Positions 54,906-63,919 of a stretch of DNA of 64,000 nt are shown one piece after another. The position numbers were made by a program, and so were the translations under genes. Origin of the DNA: Pseudobacter sp051955275 (lineage in GTDB: Bacteria; Bacteroidota; Bacteroidia; Chitinophagales; Chitinophagaceae); NCBI RefSeq assembly GCF_051955275.1, contig NZ_JBQCGW010000322.1, positions 1-64,000 on the forward strand. Reading direction: 5' to 3'. The notes under the pieces are model-generated. The model was not told the DNA's origin. It searched no databases and saw only the letters and a program-made list of their open reading frames with translations. Numbering within the stretch: position 1 is the first letter of the stretch; every line of letters begins with the position of its first letter.

Positions 54906-55817
54906 ATGATCAGAAAACTAGCACTTACACTGCTTTGCAGCGCTTCACTGGCTGCTATGGCACAAACTGAAATTCCTTTGTACCAGCAAATCCCCAATTC
55001 CATTGCTACGCCCAACCGGGAAAGTTCTGCAACCGATCAGAAGGGCATAGTGCGGATCTCAAAAGTAAGCCAGCCTACCCTCAAAGTTTACCTGCCTTCC
55101 AAAGAGAAGGCAACGGGTACCGGCATCATTGTAGTTCCGGGTGGAGGCTATTCCATTCTGGCCATCAAACATGAAGGTGATGATGTGGCAAAAGCCCTGA
55201 ATGAAATGGGCATTGCAGCCTTTGTGCTGAAATACAGGCTACCGGATGATTCAACCATGGTGGATCCGTCCATAGGGCCGGTGCAGGACGCGCAGCGGGC
55301 CATTCAGATGGTAAGGGAGAAGGCAAAAGAATATGGCGTGAAGGCCGGTCACCTGGGCATCCTGGGCTTTTCCGCAGGAGGACATCTGGCATCCACGGCA
55401 GGTACTCATTTCGATACGCATTATATAGAGGTCGATCGCAAAACCAACCTGCGGCCGGATTTCCAGGTGCTGATCTATCCGGTGATCAGTTTTACGGACA
55501 GCCTGATGCATAAAGGCTCGCGGACCAGATTGCTGGGAGAAAAACCTTCTGAAGAAAAGATCAAAGCCTTCTCAAATGATCAGCGTGTGACGGCTAAGAC
55601 TCCGCCGGCATTCCTGGTGCATGCAAAAAATGATAAAACGGTACTGATACAGAACAGCCGGCAATTCTATGCTGCCTGTCTGCAACACAAAGTGCCGGCC
55701 GAATTATATGAGTTTGAGCAGGGAGGCCATGGTTTTGGAATGATCAATCCAACTTCCGCTGTGAAATGGATGGACCTGTTACAAGAATGGCTGAAGAAGA
55801 ATAAGTTCCTGAAATAG
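54906..55817 (+). CDS. Exported alpha/beta hydrolase (esterase)
   Basis: A 303-residue exported esterase of the acetylxylan-esterase/dienelactone-hydrolase type. It has a signal peptide (MIRKLALTLLCSASLAAMAQ), the oxyanion region VPGGGYSILAIKHEG, the nucleophile Ser156 in GFSAGGHLAS, Asp243 in HAKNDKTVL and His275 in GGHGFGM. It probably removes ester groups from carbohydrate or other small substrates in the periplasm. A well-formed promoter lies upstream. Confidence 0.9.
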   Translation: MIRKLALTLLCSASLAAMAQTEIPLYQQIPNSIATPNRESSATDQKGIVRISKVSQPTLKVYLPSKEKATGTGIIVVPGGGYSILAIKHEGDDVAKALNEMGIAAFVLKYRLPDDSTMVDPSIGPVQDAQRAIQMVREKAKEYGVKAGHLGILGFSAGGHLASTAGTHFDTHYIEVDRKTNLRPDFQVLIYPVISFTDSLMHKGSRTRLLGEKPSEEKIKAFSNDQRVTAKTPPAFLVHAKNDKTVLIQNSRQFYAACLQHKVPAELYEFEQGGHGFGMINPTSAVKWMDLLQEWLKKNKFLK

Positions 55818-55830
55818 TTTCAGAAGTTGA

Positions 55831-56613
55831 TTACTCTGCGTAACGGATATTCTCCTGCATCTGGGAGAAGGCAGAAACAAACTGTTTGAACTTGTGGCCG
55901 GTCTCGGGCCATTTGACAGACTTGTTCCTGAGCGTCCAGCGGATCTTATCGAATGCGATTTGCCTGTCGGCATCATCAAAGAAATTACGGCTCCATTCTT
56001 CGGGCCACTGATCGATGGGCATCAAAGCAAAACCGTTGCCGTACATTTTGAGCGGACTGGGATGACTTCTCACATCCAGGCTCTTCTTATCGGACTCAAG
56101 TCCCCACCTGAAGTACTGTTCCCAATACCTGAAATGATTGACCAGGCGGTCTGTGATCTGCTGTGGGCTTTCTTTATGCGAGGCTTTGATACGCCATTTG
56201 TTGTTGGTGTAGGAGAAGGGACTCTCCGCCTCATTTTTGAGCGGATTCTTTGTTCCTTCAAAGGATGATGACGACTGGAATTGATTGGTAGGATCCATAT
56301 CCACCACCAGTTCATTGTCGGTGAGTGTTTTCATCAGCACTTTACGGGTCTTGCCTGTATGAGGTTTCAGCACCAGCAGTTTATCTTCAACCGACCAGGT
56401 ACCATATTCAAAATCACCGAGATTGGCGGTGTATTTGCCTTTGGGCTGAAGATTGATAAAACAAACAGGATTGAGTTCGGGGTCTGTACTGCCGGTTGTA
56501 CGGCCTTTCACTTCATAGGTGTAGAACCACACTTTGGTAAGCAGGCCTTCGCGGCCACCACATCCGCTCAGGATGAGGGAACATGCAAGGATAGCGGTTA
56601 ACAGTAAACGCAT
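55831..56613 (-). CDS. Lipoprotein of unknown function
   Basis: A 260-residue lipoprotein with lipobox LILSGC (Cys18). The first half has FYTYEVKGRTTGS and GTWSVEDKLLVLKPHTGK, suggesting a small beta-barrel or lipocalin-like part. The second half is helical (DRLVNHFRYWEQYFRWGLES, RQIAFDKIRWTLRNKS). No family is recognised. It lies between a convergent hydrolase gene and a co-oriented gene for another exported protein. Confidence 0.75.
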   Translation of the reverse strand: MRLLLTAILACSLILSGCGGREGLLTKVWFYTYEVKGRTTGSTDPELNPVCFINLQPKGKYTANLGDFEYGTWSVEDKLLVLKPHTGKTRKVLMKTLTDNELVVDMDPTNQFQSSSSFEGTKNPLKNEAESPFSYTNNKWRIKASHKESPQQITDRLVNHFRYWEQYFRWGLESDKKSLDVRSHPSPLKMYGNGFALMPIDQWPEEWSRNFFDDADRQIAFDKIRWTLRNKSVKWPETGHKFKQFVSAFSQMQENIRYAE

Positions 56614-56655
56614 AGTGAGGGGTTTGAGACAGCAAAATACAAAAAAGCATCACTC

Positions 56656-57891
56656 TCAGTGGCCAGCAGGCTGATAATCCCAGGGAAGCATATGGGAAAC
56701 CTTTTCGCTCCATCCCCAGTAATCCAGTGAAAAAATATTCTGCGGCGGAAAGAAAAGTCCGTTGCGCTGGATCACTATCGGTGCAGCAGGCATCAGTGTG
56801 ATAAGGGATTTCTGGTAAGTGGCAGGTCTGAAGATGCGATAAGAATAGAGATATTCTTTTTCCTCGATGGCCTTTTTGAAGATCACCTGCAGGTAATTGG
56901 GGAAGAAAAATGTTTTCGTGGCGTCGATACCGGTAGTAACGATACTGTCGGCATTGAGGAGGTAGCGGCCGATGACGGCCAGGGAATCATCCTGCTGAAG
57001 GATCTGCTGGAAATAGTTGAGCGTGTCCTTGTTTCTGCCATTTGTAGGGAAACTGATCCGGCCGCCCTGTACGATCTTCTTCTGGGTTTCCAGTTCGTAC
57101 AGTTTTTTGATGCGCATCTTTTCCACGTTGAGCACTTTGCGGAGGCGGCGTACTTCAAAACTATCCTGCGCAAGCCGGTTGGTATAAAGGCTTCGCATGA
57201 AATGCATGAGGGAACCGCTGTAAGCTATTTCCCTGTTCTTTTTCCATTCCTGCATTTCTTTGGGCTTGTCTGTATAAAGCTGCTCAAAGAGGGAGTAACC
57301 GGTAAAGATGACGGTGCGTTTTTTCCAGTTATGAACAAAATGCTCCAACTGGTAGGTGATCTTGTAGCCGAGTGCTTTGTTTTCTATGATGAGCGGTTCG
57401 TCTGCAAACACTTCCAGCACCCTGCTATTGGGGGAATAGCGGAAGCGCAGCACTTTTCGATTTTTGATCTCGCAGTCCTGCGCTGCCGCTGAAGTGCCGA
57501 TAAATCCTTCTGTGAATACCCTTCCATATTTCTTCCATCCATTCTTTTCCCAGGGCATGATGGTGACAGAATCCAGCTCCGCTGCTTTGGGTTCCAGCTT
57601 CACCGTAAGAATCAGTGGCAATGTATCGGACGACAATGAATATACGGCGGTTTGAAAGCCTACGGAAGACACAACCAGTTCAAAACTGCCCTTATGGATA
57701 CCGGTTAGTTCAAAGTTACCGTCGGCCCGGGTGACCGTTCCTTTGGATGTGCCGTTGATAAAAATACTGGCATTGGGAACGGGTTGCCCTGATCTGGCGT
57801 TCAGAACAGTACCGGCAATACGGTCCCTGTCCTGTGCTACAGCGGCATTGAGGACGAGGCTAAGGTATACGAGAAGCGCAGATAACTTCAT
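56656..57891 (-). CDS. Exported protein with carboxypeptidase-regulatory-like domain
   Basis: A 411-residue exported protein (ATG 57891, MKLSALLVYLSLVLNAAVAQ). The N-terminal beta-sandwich is a CarboxypepD_reg-like domain (IAGTVLNARSGQPVPNASIF, SSVGFQTAVYSL). The rest begins with WEKNGWKKYGRVFTEGFIG and contains ENKALGYKITYQLEHFVHNW and YLYSYRIFRPATYQKSL. This build is common among Bacteroidota envelope proteins of unknown function; it has no TonB receptor barrel. Confidence 0.83.
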   Translation of the reverse strand: MKLSALLVYLSLVLNAAVAQDRDRIAGTVLNARSGQPVPNASIFINGTSKGTVTRADGNFELTGIHKGSFELVVSSVGFQTAVYSLSSDTLPLILTVKLEPKAAELDSVTIMPWEKNGWKKYGRVFTEGFIGTSAAAQDCEIKNRKVLRFRYSPNSRVLEVFADEPLIIENKALGYKITYQLEHFVHNWKKRTVIFTGYSLFEQLYTDKPKEMQEWKKNREIAYSGSLMHFMRSLYTNRLAQDSFEVRRLRKVLNVEKMRIKKLYELETQKKIVQGGRISFPTNGRNKDTLNYFQQILQQDDSLAVIGRYLLNADSIVTTGIDATKTFFFPNYLQVIFKKAIEEKEYLYSYRIFRPATYQKSLITLMPAAPIVIQRNGLFFPPQNIFSLDYWGWSEKVSHMLPWDYQPAGH

Positions 57892-57920
57892 ATAAGGTTG
57901 TGCAACGTGCAATGCTGCTG

Positions 57921-59243
57921 CTATTCCAACCCAAACAGACCTGTATTCAGCAATTGCAACGTTTGTGTTTTGTAAGATGATGGCACCAGGATACTAACAT
58001 TGTGCTTGCTGCCACCATAGCTTACCATACGAACGGGCACAGGCGTGAGGGCATCGAACAGCTTGCTGAGGATGTCCTGCGTCTGGGCGATCTCATTACC
58101 CACCACGGAAATGATGGTGAGATCTGTTTCCACTTCGATGGCGCCGAATGGTTCCAGCTCTTTCACAATGGCTTTCAGATGCTGACCGCTGTCGATAGTA
58201 ACGGACACGGCAACTTCTGAGGTGGTGATCATATCAATTGGAGTGCGGTACTTTTCAAATACCTCGAAGATCTTGCGCAGGAAGCCGTAGGCCAGCAACA
58301 TGCGGCTGCTCTTGATATTGATGGAGATGATGCCATCTTTTGCAGCCACGGCTTTAACGCCAACGGAACCGGCTTCCTGTGTGATCACAGTGCCAGCCGC
58401 TTCGGGCTGCATGGTGTTGAGCAGTTTTACGGGGACCTTCTCCTGCTGTGCAGGCCAGATACAGGTAGGGTGCAGGATCTTTGCGCCGAAATAAGCCAGC
58501 TCGGCCGCTTCTTCAAAGCTCAGTTGCTCGATGGCCACTGTCTTTTTCACCACGCGGGGATCGTTGTTGTGCATGCCGTCGATGTCCGTCCAGATCTCAC
58601 AAACGGAGGCCTGTGCAGCGGCAGCCACGAGAGAAGCGGTATAATCGCTTCCACCACGCTTGAGGTTATCCACTTCGCCTCTGGCGTTGCGGCAGATATA
58701 TCCCTGGGTGATGAACAGTTTTTTGTCTTTGTGCTGCTCCAGCAATGCATTCAGTTTCGGACGGATGCTGGAGATCTGAGGCTCTTCGTGTATATCGATG
58801 CTCATGAACTCCAGTGCAGGAAGCAGTGAATGGGCAATACCCTGTTCTTCCAGATATACACTGAAAAGTTTGGTGCTTAACAGTTCGCCCTGAGCGAGGA
58901 TGTCTTTGCTCAGTGCCTCACTGAAAGAGATTTTAAGTATGATATTGAGGAACTCGAAATGTTCGCCTACGATCTGCTGCGCTTTGGTTTGCGCAGCGGT
59001 GGTCTTGACAAGATCAGGAATGAATTGTTTGTAATGTGCTTCCAGTGTATCGATCTTCTGTTTGGCTTCTTCGCGGTTTCCTGCTGCCATTGATTCTCCG
59101 ATACCTACCAGTGCATTGGTAGTGCCACTGAGTGCGCTCAGTACAACGATGGTGGGCTCATTGCTTTTAGTGATCAGCTGTGCAACCTGATGCATACGCT
59201 CTGGTTTACCTACTGATGTGCCACCAAACTTCATTACTTTCAT
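57921..59243 (-). CDS. lysC: Aspartate kinase (monofunctional)
   Basis: Phosphorylates aspartate for lysine, threonine and methionine synthesis. From ATG 59243 (MKVMKFGGTSVGKPERMHQV) the 440-residue protein has KFGGTSVG at 5-12, LSALSGTTNALVGI, FITQGYICRNARGEVDNLKR, GSDYTASLVAAAAQA and WTDIDGMHNNDPRVV. Two ACT-type domains at the C-terminus (KAVAAKDGIISINIKSSRML, TDLTIISVVGNEIAQ) allow amino-acid feedback control. The frame is open up to 59330, but those residues do not match the family. Confidence 0.95.
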   Translation of the reverse strand: MKVMKFGGTSVGKPERMHQVAQLITKSNEPTIVVLSALSGTTNALVGIGESMAAGNREEAKQKIDTLEAHYKQFIPDLVKTTAAQTKAQQIVGEHFEFLNIILKISFSEALSKDILAQGELLSTKLFSVYLEEQGIAHSLLPALEFMSIDIHEEPQISSIRPKLNALLEQHKDKKLFITQGYICRNARGEVDNLKRGGSDYTASLVAAAAQASVCEIWTDIDGMHNNDPRVVKKTVAIEQLSFEEAAELAYFGAKILHPTCIWPAQQEKVPVKLLNTMQPEAAGTVITQEAGSVGVKAVAAKDGIISINIKSSRMLLAYGFLRKIFEVFEKYRTPIDMITTSEVAVSVTIDSGQHLKAIVKELEPFGAIEVETDLTIISVVGNEIAQTQDILSKLFDALTPVPVRMVSYGGSKHNVSILVPSSYKTQTLQLLNTGLFGLE

Positions 59244-59398
59244 GTTACCCTCTCTTGTTCCGCTCTTCGCGGGTTTTGGTTTTGAATTGTAGAAATGATT
59301 ACGCCTGCTCTGTATTTCAGGCAGGCGCAAAGATAACGGTTGGGACTGTATTATTAAACAGTTCCACAGTATTTAAGTGGCTAACAATTGTCAGCGCT

Positions 59399-60490
59399 TT
59401 ATTGCATCAGTTCAAAGGAGATGTTCAGCTTCTCTGCCAGTTTCTGCAGGTCTTCCGCAACCGGCTCCAGCAGCGGGATTCCATGCTCCAGGCGGCTTGC
59501 TTCCATTTCTCTTTCAGGGTCTCCGGGAATCAGCACACGCTCCTCTCCTTCAATGGGTCTGGCACTGCGGAAACGACGCAGCCAGGTATCCATATTTTCC
59601 TTGAATGCTGAAGCAGGCCTGAATGCATCCACACGCATGGCGCCGAAGAAATGACCGATGCCCTTGCCCGGCATGGAGTCCGGCATTGGCACGTAAGCAG
59701 GGAATGGCGGTACCCAGGGGCCGTAGTTGGCGCCGCTCAGCACACCACAGAAGATATCCACCATGGCGCCCAGCGCATAGCCTTTGTGCGAGCCATGCTC
59801 CCTGTCGCCACCCAGCGGAAGCAGGGCCCCGCCCGACTTTACAGCGTGCGCATCTGTGGTTGCCTGTCCTTTTGCATCCTGTACCCAGCCCAGCGGCGCA
59901 TCCATATTCTTGCGCTGCAGGATCTCCAGCTTGCCGTTGGCGGCCGTTGTGGTGGCCAGATCGGCAATGAAGGGCTGTTCCTGTCCGGCCGGAATGGCCA
60001 CGCAGATGGGATTGGTGCCCAGTAATTTTTCAGCAGAGAAAGTGGGCGCCACCAATGGGCTTGCATTGGTCATGGCAATCCCTATCATATCATGTTCCAG
60101 GGCCATCATACCATGATAACCCGCAATTCCAAAGTGATTACTATTTTCCACACTCACCCATCCTGTTCCAACATTCTTCGCTTTATCGATGGCCACTTGC
60201 ATGGCATAAGGCGCTACCACCAGGCCCAGCCCGCTGTCCCCATCCACTACGGCCGTTGAAGGCGTTTCATGCACGATGCGGATATCCGGTGTAGCGTTCA
60301 CGCGTTTCACTTCCCATAAACGCACGTAACCGCTGAGGCGCGCCACGCCATGGGAGTCGATGCCGCGGAGGTCTGCGGAGAGCAGCACCCTGGCGGCTGT
60401 GGCCGCATGTTCCGCATTGCACCCGATCTGTTTGAATACATTTTCCGTAAAATGAAGCAGGTGTTCGTATGAATAGATCCTTTCTGCCAT
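59399..60490 (-). CDS. Ldh-family (malate/L-lactate/ureidoglycolate) oxidoreductase
   Basis: A 363-residue NAD(P)-dependent oxidoreductase of the YlbC/YiaK/MdH type. Shown by RGIDSHGVARLSGYVRLWE, DGDSGLGLVVAPYAMQVAID, NSNHFGIAGYHGMMALEHDM, MTNASPLVAPTFSAEKLLGT and the GSHKGYALGAMVDIFCGVLS segment. The substrate is not determined by these motifs. It is upstream (on the minus strand) of the aspartate kinase gene, with a 155-base gap. Confidence 0.92.
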   Translation of the reverse strand: MAERIYSYEHLLHFTENVFKQIGCNAEHAATAARVLLSADLRGIDSHGVARLSGYVRLWEVKRVNATPDIRIVHETPSTAVVDGDSGLGLVVAPYAMQVAIDKAKNVGTGWVSVENSNHFGIAGYHGMMALEHDMIGIAMTNASPLVAPTFSAEKLLGTNPICVAIPAGQEQPFIADLATTTAANGKLEILQRKNMDAPLGWVQDAKGQATTDAHAVKSGGALLPLGGDREHGSHKGYALGAMVDIFCGVLSGANYGPWVPPFPAYVPMPDSMPGKGIGHFFGAMRVDAFRPASAFKENMDTWLRRFRSARPIEGEERVLIPGDPEREMEASRLEHGIPLLEPVAEDLQKLAEKLNISFELMQ

Positions 60491-60571
60491 AGCTGAGATA
60501 TTGTAAAAAGAAGGGCAAGTTATAGATTATTTCGGAGAGCGGATTGGGGAGGAAGGAGCTGTTACAGCAGG

Positions 60572-60710
60572 GTGCCGCAGTCGCTCGCTTCCCCGCGAGT
60601 GGCCATATATGCAGTTCGCCTCCGGCGAACCAACAGGATGTTGCACCTGACTGGTTCGCCGGAGGCGAAAAAATAGAAGTAACTCGCGGGGGACGCGAGC
60701 TACTGGGCAC
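60572..60710. repeat. REPIN-like doublet family 2, copy c
   Basis: Two inverted units. Outer arms GTGCCGCAGTCGCTCG... (from 60572) and GACGCGAGCTACTGGGCAC (to 60710). Inner palindromes TTCGCCTCCGGCGAA and TTCGCCGGAGGCGAA sit about 25 bases apart. Confidence 0.85.
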
Positions 60711-60786
60711 ACTATTATTTGTAGGCACACTCTAATTATCAGGCATGCTCTTATTATCAGGCACGCTCAACAATCATCAGTGCTCA

Positions 60787-61659
60787 CTATTTTAAAGCTT
60801 TCACCTGTTCGTTGAAGAACTGCACTATCTCTTTCACATCCCCTGTATTATTATGCCAGTTGCTCTCGTGCTCGATGGAGAACATGCCTTTAAAACCCTG
60901 GCGTTTGAACTCGGCAAACACTTCAGGGAATTTGATCACGCCTTTACCCGGAATGGTATCGGCAGCTTTGGTATCATTGAAAGTAACCACATCTTTCAGG
61001 TGTGAACCGATGATACGGCCTTCCAGTTTCTTCAGGCACTCGGTAACATCCAGGCCATTGCGGGCCCAGTGGCCAACGTCGGCGCAGGCATACAGATTGG
61101 GGTGGCCTTTCATGGCATTGATCACAGAATCCGGGTGTGCATATGCATTCGGATAAGGGTGATCATGGATAGCGATGGGAATATTATAAGCACCGGCCAG
61201 GCTGTCGGCGATATGCAGGTGTTCTTTCTTAGGCTCGGAAGTGATGTATTGAACACCCATATCCTTTGCGAGATCGAAGGTTTGTTTCCACTCAGCTTCT
61301 GACTGTGGCACCACCACACCAAAAGCCACCATGCTGATACCTTTGGCCTGCAGCATGCTCTTCACACGCTGACGCCCTTCAGCAGAGAGACGGATATTCA
61401 GGGTGTCTTTGGAAGTTGAGTCCAGCGGCTGCCCCAGGTATGCTTCAATATATTTAATTCCGGCACTGTCTGCTTTTTCAAGCGCTGTAGCAAAAGGGAA
61501 AACGTGGAAAGTCCAGAACTGAACACCCAGTTTCCACTGTGATGTTACAGAATCGGTAGCATTCATAGTTGTCTCAGTTGGTTTGGCAGGCTGATCGCCA
61601 CAATGGATGAGCAGCATCATCAGAGAGGATACCGCGAACGTTACAAACAATCTTTGCAT
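60787..61659 (-). CDS. Lipoprotein, sugar-phosphate isomerase/epimerase-like TIM barrel
   Basis: A 290-residue lipoprotein with lipobox LLIHC (Cys20) and an AP_endonuc_2-type TIM barrel (xylose isomerase-like). It shows LGVQFWTFHVFPFATALEKA, KYIEAYLGQPL, IAIHDHPYPNAYAHPDSV, ACADVGHWARNGL, GSHLKDV and FSIEHESNWHNN. The His/Asp/Glu set that would bind metal is present. Such lipid-anchored members are common in Bacteroidota, with a role in carbohydrate processing outside the cytoplasm likely. The substrate is unknown. Confidence 0.88.
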   Translation of the reverse strand: MQRLFVTFAVSSLMMLLIHCGDQPAKPTETTMNATDSVTSQWKLGVQFWTFHVFPFATALEKADSAGIKYIEAYLGQPLDSTSKDTLNIRLSAEGRQRVKSMLQAKGISMVAFGVVVPQSEAEWKQTFDLAKDMGVQYITSEPKKEHLHIADSLAGAYNIPIAIHDHPYPNAYAHPDSVINAMKGHPNLYACADVGHWARNGLDVTECLKKLEGRIIGSHLKDVVTFNDTKAADTIPGKGVIKFPEVFAEFKRQGFKGMFSIEHESNWHNNTGDVKEIVQFFNEQVKALK

Positions 61660-61733
61660 TGGCTAAATCGGTTTAGTATGATGGCGTTAAGATACGTCGT
61701 TTTTACACATCTCCCGGCATCAATCTGATCCTT

Positions 61734-61741
61734 TACATTTG
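61734..61741 (+). promoter_or_regulatory. TACATTTG -7 motif just before the start of the next gene
   Basis: A perfect TAnnTTTG match only four bases before ATG 61746. If used, the transcript would begin at or next to the start codon. Confidence 0.45.
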
Positions 61742-61745
61742 TAGT

Positions 61746-63041
61746 ATGAAAATATGGGCCGGTCTCCTGCTGCTGATCCTTGTCAGCAACGGATATGCGC
61801 AGCAGCGAAGAGAGGATATCTACAGTGGTTTTGTTACGTTCGACAGGCGGATGAAGTTTGATCATGAGCTTCGTCAGCGTGTGGTGGCCAATACTTTTGC
61901 GCTGGAGCCCGACAGCGACAATGAGTACCGTTTTGAATCGGCCTGCAATGCCATCTCCCAGTACCAACTCAAAAATGACAGGATCAAAGCCGGTCTGCAT
62001 AAGCTTTTCAGCCAGTACCAGCAGCTGGAATACGATACCCGCCGTGCCTTGCTGGAAGCCGTATATGCCGTATACCCTGATGAATTTTCAACCGAAGTAA
62101 GTACTACTTTATCCAATGCCGTCTTCCCCAAACTCTTTGCAATGGGAGCTGCCTACCTCTATCGTAACGACAGCAGCATCAATAACGGCAACCTGCTCAA
62201 GATCTCGATGGTGGAGCAGTTTCCCGGCTACGACACCATCCCCATTCTGCTGGAGCTGGAGAAATACATCAACCTTCATTCCAGAGAAATAAAATCGCCC
62301 ACGCCCGACCTGGCTGCTCTCTTCCGTCACAACCGGAATGCAAAACGGAAAGTGATCTATTCGCTCCAGCGATGGGACCGCAATTATCCCGGCCTTGCGC
62401 TGGTGCAATATGCAGACGGTCGCTTTGCGCGCCATCCCGATGGCCGTCTCATGGTCTTCGAGCAGCTGGCCCGCTCGGCCTCCGATCTTCCCTACTTTAT
62501 CACCAATGGCAGTACGCCACAGGGTGTATACAGTATCAATGGTACAGCCGTATCAAAGAACCAGCTGATCGGCCCCACCCCTAACTTCCAGTTGACCATG
62601 CCTTTTGAAGGTCGCTGGCAGCAATATTTTCAGTTGCAGCATGACACCATTCCCTGGGACAGTACCAGGAATGTTGAGCAGCTCTACCAGCAACTGCTTC
62701 CTCCCCAATGGAGCCAGTACCTGCCGATGCAGCAGGCCTTCCATGCGGGCAGGATCGGCCGCACGGAGATCATTGCCCACGGCACTACCATCGATCCCGG
62801 GTATTTCAAAGGCCAGCCCTACTACCCTCTCACGCCAACGATGGGCTGTCTCTGCGCCAAGGAGCTCTGGAATATCTCCAACGGCCGCCTGCTCATCAGC
62901 GAGCAGTACAACCTCGTCAGTACATTTTCGGCTACCCCTGGCAGTAAGGGTTATCTCTTCGTGATCAATCTCAACAACCAGTCCAAAGCCGTCACCCGCG
63001 CCGACATCGAAGGCATTGTGCGCCGCTATGAGGCGGAGTGA
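61746..63041 (+). CDS. Exported protein with divergent L,D-transpeptidase-like C-terminus
   Basis: A 431-residue exported protein (signal peptide MKIWAGLLLLILVSNGYAQ). The first 220 residues are helical and unrecognised. The C-terminal part has FITNGSTPQGVYSINGTA, then His345 in IIAHGTTID and Cys368 in TPTMGCLCAKELW. This recalls the HG...GC arrangement of L,D-transpeptidases (YkuD), which crosslink peptidoglycan, but the spacing and neighbours are unusual and the family call is tentative. If correct, it would act in the periplasm. Cys370 is an extra cysteine. Confidence 0.6.
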   Translation: MKIWAGLLLLILVSNGYAQQRREDIYSGFVTFDRRMKFDHELRQRVVANTFALEPDSDNEYRFESACNAISQYQLKNDRIKAGLHKLFSQYQQLEYDTRRALLEAVYAVYPDEFSTEVSTTLSNAVFPKLFAMGAAYLYRNDSSINNGNLLKISMVEQFPGYDTIPILLELEKYINLHSREIKSPTPDLAALFRHNRNAKRKVIYSLQRWDRNYPGLALVQYADGRFARHPDGRLMVFEQLARSASDLPYFITNGSTPQGVYSINGTAVSKNQLIGPTPNFQLTMPFEGRWQQYFQLQHDTIPWDSTRNVEQLYQQLLPPQWSQYLPMQQAFHAGRIGRTEIIAHGTTIDPGYFKGQPYYPLTPTMGCLCAKELWNISNGRLLISEQYNLVSTFSATPGSKGYLFVINLNNQSKAVTRADIEGIVRRYEAE

Positions 63042-63116
63042 AAACAAACAATAAAGCGGAAGTAAGTAAGTAAAGAAGGAAGGAATAAGAAAGAAGGGAT
63101 AAAAAATGAAAGCAAT

Positions 63117-63170
63117 GTCGCCAGAGGCGACGGAATAGCAGTAACTCGCAGGACGCGAGCTACTGGGCAC
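63117..63170. repeat. REP-like half unit family 2, copy d
   Basis: A single unit: GTCGCCAGAGGCGAC, a 12-base spacer, then ACTCGCAGGACGCGAGC and TACTGGGCAC. This equals one half of copies b and c. Confidence 0.8.
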
Positions 63171-63229
63171 TGCGTAATGAAATGCATTAGAACTATAACT
63201 GCTGCACCTCCCGGGTTCCCATGCGCAAT

Positions 63230-63364
63230 GGGATTATGGAAAGCCGGTCTTGAAAACCTACCATTCCACCGCTCATCCCTGCACTACCGCCCTTACACTC
63301 CCCTCAACGCCCAATAGTTCCCCCCAGGGTGTGGGTATGTTTTCCAACCGGCGTTCATAATCCC
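63230..63364 (-). repeat. Dispersed hairpin element family 1, copy D
   Basis: A 135-base element of the same subtype and orientation as copy B. The arm from 63230 starts GGGATTATGGAAAGCCGG, and the reverse complement of its right arm starts GGGATTATGAACGCCGG. The core carries the AAAACATACCCACACC and GTATGTTTT landmarks, with one mismatch. Confidence 0.82.
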
Positions 63365-63407
63365 TTTGCGCGAAGCAAAAGCAACAGCAAGTACAAAAGC
63401 TAAAATC

Positions 63408-63435
63408 AAAAAGCCCCGGCTTCCAAAGCCAGGGC
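63408..63435 (-). terminator. ssb: Terminator of ssb
   Basis: On the minus strand GCCCTGGCTT, loop TGG, AAGCCGGGGC, then TTTTT. It lies 26 bases past the ssb stop. Confidence 0.88.
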
Positions 63436-63460
63436 CATATCATTAGGATGAACCATTTAC

Positions 63461-63919
63461 TTAGAACGGAAGATCGTCAAAGCTTTCATTTCCGCCAGCT
63501 GCCGGAGCACTGGCCGGTTGAGCAGGTGCCGCATTATAACCGCCGCCATTATTGTAGCCGGTGTTATTGCCTGCATTATATCCACCACCTTCGCCGCCTT
63601 CAGAACGTGCGCCGAGCAGTTGCACGGAAAGCACACGCAATGTGAGCGACGCACCGGTTGTACCGTCATTCTTCGGGTACGTGCGTACTTCGGGAGTACC
63701 TTCCACATACACCTGAGTGCCTTTGCGGAGGTAAGGAGCAATACCAGTACGCTCAGTCCAGTAAGCACAATCCACCCAGATGGTCTTGTCTTTCTGGTTG
63801 CCCTGGGCATCCCTGAATTTCTCCGTGTGCGCCACGTTGAAGTTGATGACATTTTTTCCGTTCACTGCGTTCGTCACGCAATCTTTTCCAAGATTGCCTA
63901 TTACCTGAAGTTTAATCAT
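63461..63919 (-). CDS. ssb: Single-stranded DNA-binding protein
   Basis: A 152-residue SSB. It has an N-terminal OB fold (MIKLQVIGNLGKDCVTNAVN, WVDCAYWTERTGIAPYLRKG, QVYVEGTPEVRTYPKNDG), a Gly/Asn-rich flexible tail and the acidic C-terminal tip FDDLPF that recruits replication and repair proteins. The usual length and the intact tip suggest the main chromosomal SSB or a close paralogue. It has its own terminator. Confidence 0.95.
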   Translation of the reverse strand: MIKLQVIGNLGKDCVTNAVNGKNVINFNVAHTEKFRDAQGNQKDKTIWVDCAYWTERTGIAPYLRKGTQVYVEGTPEVRTYPKNDGTTGASLTLRVLSVQLLGARSEGGEGGGYNAGNNTGYNNGGGYNAAPAQPASAPAAGGNESFDDLPF

